Assembly: GCA_018896985.1 (NCBI GenBank)
Contig: JAHILQ010000112.1
Span: forward strand, 1 to 14,739
From: Nitrospinota bacterium
GTDB taxonomy: Bacteria; Nitrospirota; Thermodesulfovibrionia; Thermodesulfovibrionales; UBA1546
DNA: 14,739 nucleotides
Direction of reading: 5' to 3'
The translations under genes and the position numbers were made by a program. How positions within the stretch are numbered: position 1 is the first letter of the stretch; each line of letters opens with the position of its first letter. This document shows positions 10,098 through 14,739 of this stretch, one piece after another. A model generated the notes under the pieces. The model saw only the letters and a program-made list of their open reading frames with translations, searched no databases and was not told the DNA's origin.

Positions 10098-12641
10098 GTG
10101 AATTTTTCGCTTTTTCAAAAACCAAGCAGATACATAGATAACGAGGTAAACTCGCTCAGGAAAGAGGCAGAGATTAGAGTCGCCCTATCCTTTCCTGACA
10201 TCTATGATATCGGGATGTCGCACCTCGGGCTGAGAATCCTCTATAAGGTAATCAATGACCTTCCATACGCCTCTGCTGAAAGAGTATTCCACCCATGGCT
10301 TGATCTGGAAGAGGAGATGAGGAATAAAGGCATCCTGCTTTCTTCTCTTGAGACAAAAAGAGCGCTCAAGGATTTTGATGTTGTCGGATTCAGCCTTCAG
10401 TATGAACTTTCGTACACAACTGTCCTTAATATGCTTCATCTCGGAGGAATCCCGATAAAGAGCGAAGAAAGGGCGGAAGGAAACTGGCCGCTGATAATCG
10501 CAGGAGGCCCCTGCACTGTGAATCCACTGCCAATGTCTCCTTTCATAGATGCATTTTTAATCGGAGACGGTGAAGAAGCGGTTATAGAAATTTTAGAGAC
10601 ATACAGAAGATGGAAAAAAGAAGGGGATGGAAAAAGGGAATCTGTCTTAAAAGCCCTTTCACAGATTGAAGGGATGTATGTGCCCTCTGTTCATAATCCC
10701 CCTCCGCCCCTCTTTAGCAAAGGGGGGGCGGGGGGATTTGTAGTCAAACGCCGTTTTATTGAATCTCTCGATTCATCGCCATATCCAGAGACTCCGATTG
10801 TCCCATATACATCCATTGTCCATGACAGGGTGAATGTAGAGGTATCAAGGGGCTGCACAATGGGATGCAGGTTCTGCCAGGCAGGGATGATTTACAGGCC
10901 GCTTCGTGAAAGAAGCCCTGAGAATGTCCTGAAAATTGCCGAAAACTCTCTCAGGAATACAGGATACGAAGATGTCTCCTTCACATCCTTGAGCGCAGGA
11001 GACTACTCATGCCTTTTGCCTCTGCTTAAGGAATTCAACAGCCGGTTTTCTGATAAAAAAATTTCACTCTCACTGCCTTCGTTAAGGGTTGCCGCTGTTG
11101 ATAGAGACATCCTTAAGGAGATAAAGAGCGTCAGGAAAACAGGCTTTACAATAGCTCCAGAGGCCGGGACTGAAAGACTGCGTAATGTCATAAACAAAGA
11201 CTTCACAGAGGAAGATTACGAGAGAAGCCTTAATGCGCTTTTTGAAGAAGGTTGGCAGAATCTCAAGCTGTATTTTATGGTAGGGCTTCCGACCGAGACC
11301 GATGAGGATATACAGGCAATACCTGAGATGATAATGAAGGCTTTAAGAATCGCAAAATCGCACACAGGAAGGCATGTAAAAATAAATGTGGGCGTCTCTC
11401 CATTTGTCCCAAAACCCCATACGCCGTTTCAGTGGCATGGTCAGGAGAATATTGGGAGCATAAAAAAGAAGATGCAGTTTCTGAAAGAGATATTCAGGAA
11501 AAAGAGATTTGAGTTTAAGGGGCACAGGGAAGACATGAGTTTTCTTGAGGCAGTTTTTGCGAGGGGAGATGAGAGGCTTTCTCCTTTAATAGAAAAGGCG
11601 TGGTCTTTGGGATGCAGGCTTGATGCGTGGGGAGAGATATTTGATTTTCAGAAATGGACTCAGGCAATGGAAGAGACAGGCATAAATGCAGCAGCATATG
11701 CAGAAAAGACTTACGGCGTAGATGAAAGGCTGCCGTGGGACATTATTGATACAGGGGTAAATAAAGACTTCCTCTGCAAGGAATATCAGAGGGCAATTTC
11801 AGGAGAAAAAACATCTGACTGCAGAAAGGTTTGTCATGCGTGCGGGCTGAAGTGTAAAGAACAGATGCAGGATGCAGGATACAGGATACAGGATAAAGAA
11901 TACAACCCCCCTCTATCCCCCCTTAGTAAGGTGGGAATTAAGGGGGGGGGTATCATGCATCATGCATCCAGCGTCAGAATCCGCGTAGAATTCTCAAAAG
12001 CAGGTGTTTTGAAATATCTATCCCATCTTGAACTTGTTACAGCGATATTCCGCTCAATGAGGAGGGCAGAGATACCAATGAGGTATTCGCAGGGATTTCA
12101 TCCATCACCAAGGGTGTCTTTCGGGCCTGCTCTCGGCGTTGGCATAGCAGGCATCAGAGAATACTTTGATATGGAGATAACACCGCCGTTTGATATAGAC
12201 TATTTTATACCGAGGATGAATTCTGTTCTGCCGGAAGGCTTAAAAATAAATGACCAAGCCTTAATGCCTGACAAGGAGCCGTCCCTGAGCAGTTTCATAT
12301 CACGGTACGAATACGAAATAATCTGTGATGACTCAGCAGCGGCTAAAAGGTATTTGGAGCAAAAATTAGAAATTGCAGGAGTGGAAGACATTTCAGTTAT
12401 AGATAATAAAACTGTGAGGCTTACGCTGGTTGACAGCAAGGATAAAAAGGATAAAAAAGTAAAGCTTAGCGAGATACTCCCTGAGGTATTCGGTGTATCA
12501 TATAAAGAACTTGATATAACAAGGGTTGCGATGTACGGTCGGAATCGACTCGCAACGAGCTGGAAGGGCGAATGGTCGCTGCCTCTCGAAATCGAGTCGC
12601 AACGACTGGAAAGGAATATAACATGGTTAGCGAAATCCTGA
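10098..12641 (+). CDS. B12-binding-type radical SAM protein fused to TIGR03936 (DUF2344) domain
   Basis: An 847-residue fusion matching the TIGR03960 plus TIGR03936 architecture often found just upstream of rng; substrate unknown. The N-terminus begins NFSLFQKPSRYIDNE (typical: EKPARYIGxE), then a cobalamin-binding-like region with FPDIYDIGMSHLG and IAGGPCTVNPLP. The radical SAM cluster is C253-TMG-C257-RF-C260, so it should bind a 4Fe-4S cluster and SAM. TIAPEAGTERLRNVINKD and FMVGLPTETDED are typical core motifs. A cysteine-rich linker (DCRKVCHACGLKC) leads to the TIGR03936 domain: VRIRVEFSKAGVLKYLSHL and YSQGFHPSPRVSFGPALGVG. Start is GTG without a clear ribosome-binding site. It carries most of the window's repeat load: a palindrome at residues about 201-214, a heptamer-palindrome-heptamer block at the domain junction (about 590-625), and RNRLATS near the end. 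The stop overlaps rng by 19 nt. Confidence 0.92.
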   Translation: MNFSLFQKPSRYIDNEVNSLRKEAEIRVALSFPDIYDIGMSHLGLRILYKVINDLPYASAERVFHPWLDLEEEMRNKGILLSSLETKRALKDFDVVGFSLQYELSYTTVLNMLHLGGIPIKSEERAEGNWPLIIAGGPCTVNPLPMSPFIDAFLIGDGEEAVIEILETYRRWKKEGDGKRESVLKALSQIEGMYVPSVHNPPPPLFSKGGAGGFVVKRRFIESLDSSPYPETPIVPYTSIVHDRVNVEVSRGCTMGCRFCQAGMIYRPLRERSPENVLKIAENSLRNTGYEDVSFTSLSAGDYSCLLPLLKEFNSRFSDKKISLSLPSLRVAAVDRDILKEIKSVRKTGFTIAPEAGTERLRNVINKDFTEEDYERSLNALFEEGWQNLKLYFMVGLPTETDEDIQAIPEMIMKALRIAKSHTGRHVKINVGVSPFVPKPHTPFQWHGQENIGSIKKKMQFLKEIFRKKRFEFKGHREDMSFLEAVFARGDERLSPLIEKAWSLGCRLDAWGEIFDFQKWTQAMEETGINAAAYAEKTYGVDERLPWDIIDTGVNKDFLCKEYQRAISGEKTSDCRKVCHACGLKCKEQMQDAGYRIQDKEYNPPLSPLSKVGIKGGGIMHHASSVRIRVEFSKAGVLKYLSHLELVTAIFRSMRRAEIPMRYSQGFHPSPRVSFGPALGVGIAGIREYFDMEITPPFDIDYFIPRMNSVLPEGLKINDQALMPDKEPSLSSFISRYEYEIICDDSAAAKRYLEQKLEIAGVEDISVIDNKTVRLTLVDSKDKKDKKVKLSEILPEVFGVSYKELDITRVAMYGRNRLATSWKGEWSLPLEIESQRLERNITWLAKS
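10698..10735 (+). repeat. GC-run palindrome in the radical SAM gene, read as NPPPPLFSKGGAGGF
   Basis: C-rich left arm (10698-10714) and G-rich right arm (10719-10735) meet around TTAGCAA, with CTTT-AGC-AAAG at the centre. It is imperfect further out. In frame, it separates GMYVPSVH from VVKRRF, which are adjacent or joined by an unrelated loop in family members as I recall them. Confidence 0.88.
11864..11972 (+). repeat. Composite element: heptamers, GC-run palindrome, heptamers
   Basis: Five heptamers (GATGCAG twice, GATACAG twice, GATAAAG) span 11864-11898. Then comes a palindrome at 11906-11950: C6TTA at 11917-11925 pairs with TAAGGTGGG at 11927-11935 with one mismatch, with outer C6 (11906-11911) and G9 (11942-11950) runs. 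ATCATGC, ATCATGC and ATCCAGC follow (11952-11972). All are in frame, between the cysteine linker and the TIGR03936 domain. Encoded core: NPPLSPLSKVGIKGGG. Confidence 0.88.
12538..12607 (+). repeat. Four mini-hairpins with compensating stem changes at the radical SAM/rng junction
   Basis: GTCG-GAAT-CGAC (12538-12549), CTCG-CAA-CGAG (12549-12559), CTCGA-AA-TCGAG (12585-12596) and AGTCG-CAA-CGACT (12595-12607) follow each other. The two CAA-loop units lie in an imperfect direct repeat, each followed by TGGAA. Stem bases differ (C/G against G/C) but pairing is kept. The first pair encodes RNRLATS, a clean 21-nt insert between AMYG and WKGEW. Confidence 0.7.
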
Positions 12642-14128
12642 TTAATGCAACACATGAAGAAATAAGAGTAGCTCTCCTTGAAGGCGGGCAGGTAGTTGAA
12701 TTCTATATTGAGTGGAAGCGCGATGCAAGTCTTGTCGGCAATATCTACAAGGGAAAGGTTGTCAAGATACTTCCGGGAATGCAGTCTGCCTTTATTGATA
12801 TCGGGCTTGAAAGGGCGGTGTTTCTTTATGTTGCTGACATAAGGGCTGACATTGAAGAGTACGCTCCGTTTCTTGAAGAGGAAGAAAAAGGCGATTCCGT
12901 TGAATTTATCTCGCGCAAAGGCAGGTCGGATCTTGCCATAGAAGACCTCATTCAGTCCGGGCAGGAAATCCTCGTCCATGTCTCAAAAGACCCTATAGGC
13001 AGCAAAGGCGCGCGCGTGACATCATACATCACGCTGCCGGGCCGCTATCTGGTGCTTATGCCGAATGTTGAGCATGTAGGCATTTCAAGGAGAATTGCCG
13101 ATGAACAGGAGAGGACCCGGTTAAAAACAATCGCAGAAACAATAAAGCCGAAAGGTTATGGGCTTATAATCAGAACTGCCAGCGAAAGATGCAGCGAAGA
13201 AGAACTGAAAAAGGATTTGGATTTTCTTATTCTGCTGTGGGAAAACATACAGAGGAAAAAAGAAAAGGTAACAGCGCCTTCTCTACTTTACAGCGACCTT
13301 GATCTTGTGTTCAGAAGCGTCAGAGACCTGCTTACGCAGGAGGTTGAGAGACTTGTTATTGATTCTGCCGAGGAGTATGAAAGGATAAAGGAATTTGTCA
13401 GGACATATTTCCCAAAGCTCCTTGACAAGATAGTTTTCTATGAGGGACAGGAACCGATATTTGATGCATTCGGTGTAGAACTGGATATCTCAAGGGCGCT
13501 CGGCAGAAGGGTCTGGCTCAAGTCAGGAGGCTATATCGTGACTGATCAGACAGAGGCGATGACTGTAATAGACGTCAATACAGGGAAGTTTGTCGGCAAG
13601 GACGGTTTGGAGGACACGATATTAAAGACAAATCTTGAGGCTGTAAAGGAGATAGCATACCAGATAAGGCTGAGGAATCTCGGCGGAATAATAATAGTTG
13701 ACTTCATTGATATGGAAAAACTGGGAAACAGGGAAAAAGTGTTTAATGCATTTGTTGAGGCGATGAAAAAAGACAGGGCTAAAAACACAATCCTGCACAT
13801 ATCAGAACTCGGCCTTATACAGATGACAAGGAAGCGAGTAAGGGAAAGCCTCGGCAGGACTCTCTGTGAGCCGTGTCCTTACTGCGAGGGGAAGGGATTT
13901 GTGAAATCTCCGCGCACGCTCTGTTATGAGATATTCAGGGATATAAGCAAGCTTGCGATGCATGGCAGCGAAAAGATAATCATTACTGCCCATCCTTCTG
14001 TCGCGGAACTCCTGTCTGATGAAGAGAGGCTTGGCCTTGAAGATATTGAAAACAGATACGGCATTAAGGTAATTATTAAAGAGAGCAATGTCCTTCATCA
14101 GGAGAAGTACGAGATAGCGGTTCTTTAG
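12623..14128 (+). CDS. rng: Ribonuclease G/E
   Basis: Single-strand-specific endoribonuclease for rRNA and mRNA processing, 501 residues, about RNase G length and without the long C-terminal scaffold of E. coli RNase E. Residues 1-130 carry the S1 RNA-binding domain (GNIYKGKVVKILPGMQSAFI, 39-58) with an acidic insert at about 76-112. LVLMPNVEHVGISRRI (143-158) belongs to the 5'-sensor/RNase H-like region. Catalytic Asp317 (MTVIDVNTGKFVG) and Asp360 (IIIVDFIDME) are present, as is the zinc link C418-PY-C421. The start is MVSEILIN at 12623, with AAGGA 7 nt upstream; the frame is open further back only because it runs through the previous gene. That ribosome-binding site lies at the tail of the mini-hairpin repeat. 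Rng next to TIGR03960 is a recurrent pairing; the L21/L27 genes that often follow are not here. Confidence 0.96.
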   Translation: MVSEILINATHEEIRVALLEGGQVVEFYIEWKRDASLVGNIYKGKVVKILPGMQSAFIDIGLERAVFLYVADIRADIEEYAPFLEEEEKGDSVEFISRKGRSDLAIEDLIQSGQEILVHVSKDPIGSKGARVTSYITLPGRYLVLMPNVEHVGISRRIADEQERTRLKTIAETIKPKGYGLIIRTASERCSEEELKKDLDFLILLWENIQRKKEKVTAPSLLYSDLDLVFRSVRDLLTQEVERLVIDSAEEYERIKEFVRTYFPKLLDKIVFYEGQEPIFDAFGVELDISRALGRRVWLKSGGYIVTDQTEAMTVIDVNTGKFVGKDGLEDTILKTNLEAVKEIAYQIRLRNLGGIIIVDFIDMEKLGNREKVFNAFVEAMKKDRAKNTILHISELGLIQMTRKRVRESLGRTLCEPCPYCEGKGFVKSPRTLCYEIFRDISKLAMHGSEKIIITAHPSVAELLSDEERLGLEDIENRYGIKVIIKESNVLHQEKYEIAVL

Positions 14129-14519
14129 CTTTTTTGTTGCAGCATTGTTTGAGATTAAAGTCTGCCTCTGGTAAGATGTAAGCTATAGCATACTGCAAAA
14201 ACAGACATAGATCATATAGAGAAATGATTGACACTGATATGGTGTTCTGATATATTTAACACATGAAATCGGGAAGGTTGCCTCTGCTATTTGTGTGGGT
14301 TTGAAGGGCTACGAATGACAATATTTGTCAAAAGGGAATGGGAATCCAACGCTTTACTATAACCTGACTTGAATATTGCATTAGGGCCTCCTTTAGTGTT
14401 TATCGTACCAAAAGAGTTACCTAATTAGTGAGCATGAACAGCAGCGACCATTAAATGAAAAAGATTGCCTGTAACGGACGGCTAACAGCGAACAAAAACA
14501 AAGATTTAAAAGCCTTAAT
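14129..14519. other. Gene-free stretch with one strong promoter-like site and a palindrome
   Basis: No gene-like frame is visible on either strand in this 390-bp gap. TTGACA (14228-14233) and TATATT (14251-14256) are 17 nt apart, a near-consensus sigma-70 promoter reading right. An ATG at 14263 opens only a 13-codon frame. TGACAA-TAT-TTGTCA (14316-14330) is a perfect 6-bp inverted repeat that could be an operator. No intrinsic terminator, tRNA or riboswitch was recognised. Confidence 0.5.
14228..14256 (+). promoter_or_regulatory. Near-consensus sigma-70 promoter without an obvious gene
   Basis: TTGACA, 17-nt spacer, TATATT. Transcription would start near 14263 and run towards the DUF433 gene 290 nt away. 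It may give a long leader for that gene or a small RNA. Confidence 0.5.
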
Positions 14520-14540
14520 CTGCTATAATTTAGCAGGAGG
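14520..14540 (+). promoter_or_regulatory. Extended -10, operator-like palindrome and ribosome-binding site of the DUF433 gene
   Basis: TGCTATAAT (14521-14529) is a perfect extended -10. It lies inside CTGCTATAATTTAGCAG (14520-14536), a 6-bp inverted repeat with 5-nt spacer, so its half-sites are one helical turn apart. AGGAGG (14535-14540) overlaps the right end. Binding of a repressor here would block the promoter, as expected for an autoregulated antitoxin gene. Confidence 0.6.
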
Positions 14541-14548
14541 TGATGACT

Positions 14549-14739
14549 ATGGAAATTGCTTATAGGATTACAGTAGATGAAAAAATCCGTTTTGGAAGGC
14601 CTGTTATAAAGGGAACCCGTGTTCCTGTGGACTTAATTATTGGTAAGCTGGCTGGTGGAATGACTTACGAAGAAGTTATGTCTGAATATGACCTCACCAA
14701 AGAAGATATATTGGCTGTGTTAGATTATGCTGCAAAGCA
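14549..14739 (+). CDS. DUF433 protein, likely antitoxin (3' end outside window)
   Basis: The frame reads MEIAYRITVDEKIRFGRPVI, then KGTRVPVDLIIGKLAGGMT, then YEEVMSEYDLTKEDILAVLD, and is still open at the window edge (63 codons; the family is about 70-80). The GRPVIKGTRVPV motif and the helix-turn-helix-like second half are diagnostic of DUF433. This family usually pairs with a downstream DUF5615 PIN-like toxin gene in VapBC-like toxin-antitoxin modules; that partner would start just outside the window. ATG 14549 is preferred over the in-frame ATG at 14543 because AGGAGG is 8 nt from the former and 2 nt from the latter. The palindrome over its -10 box fits autoregulation. Confidence 0.9.
   Translation, partial: MEIAYRITVDEKIRFGRPVIKGTRVPVDLIIGKLAGGMTYEEVMSEYDLTKEDILAVLDYAAK

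Noticed and set aside
10033..10125. Longer N-terminus for the CoaE fusion (frame open from 10125)
   Set aside because: The extra 31 residues are not family-like, and a TATAAT lies just before the ATG at 10032, where the conserved GLTG P-loop region begins.
12572..12622. Longer rng start at 12572
   Set aside because: The extra codons come from the mini-hairpin repeat; MVSEILIN at 12623 has its own AAGGA and matches family N-termini.
12200..12979. 259-codon minus-strand open frame
   Set aside because: Antisense to the radical SAM and rng genes; no recognisable domain or start signal.
14263..14304. Leaderless 13-codon peptide gene after the orphan promoter
   Set aside because: Too short to support from sequence alone; the geometry is noted under the leaderless-start finding only.

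Overview
The window reads as chromosomal DNA of a Gram-negative bacterium. It carries the Kdo genes needed for lipopolysaccharide, a lipoprotein with a lipobox, and a metal-type KdsA. Gene content and style make me lean towards Nitrospirota (Thermodesulfovibrionia-like) or a deltaproteobacterial relative. This is an impression from the sequence, not a database result.

Layout: (1) 1-3796, minus strand: a tight operon kdsB-pyrG-kdsA-kdsD (kdsD is cut by the window edge). pyrG makes CTP, KdsD and KdsA build Kdo-8-phosphate, and KdsB uses CTP to make CMP-Kdo. (2) 3797-5199: an AT-rich island with what looks like an eroded integron-type integrase (minus strand), a lone GTTAGGC core-like site, an unfamiliar lipoprotein gene (plus), and a cluster of short tandem and inverted repeats. 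(3) 5200-7456, plus: a small conserved-looking protein and a PriA homologue that has lost its Walker A, Walker B and motif VI residues. (4) 7463-10032, minus: a coaE-riboflavin kinase fusion and a U32/TrhP-like gene overlapping by 4 nt, followed by a probably broken small membrane-protein gene. (5) 10098-14128, plus: a TIGR03960-TIGR03936 radical SAM fusion overlapping rng (RNase G/E). (6) 14129-14739: non-coding DNA, then the start of a DUF433 antitoxin-like gene with an operator-like palindrome on its promoter.

The most interesting signal cuts across the genes: at least three kinds of short repetitive DNA sit in frame inside housekeeping genes. (a) GC-run palindromes, read as PPL-x-KGG-x-GG, occur four times (kdsB, priA, twice in the radical SAM gene). 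(b) Tandem heptamer tracts occur in kdsB, in coaE-RFK and on both sides of one palindrome in the radical SAM gene. (c) Mini-hairpins of the form CTCG-CAA-CGAG with compensating base changes occur in priA and at the radical SAM/rng junction. They fall in linkers or apparent loops, keep the frame and are absent from the family consensus as I know it. Together with the REP-like GGGACACATCCC repeats at 4909-5165, they suggest a genome repeatedly seeded by short palindromic and tandem elements, comparable to Rickettsia palindromic elements and cyanobacterial heptamer STRRs.

Several genes also have a -10 box only 5-6 nt before the start codon and no Shine-Dalgarno, suggesting leaderless transcripts.
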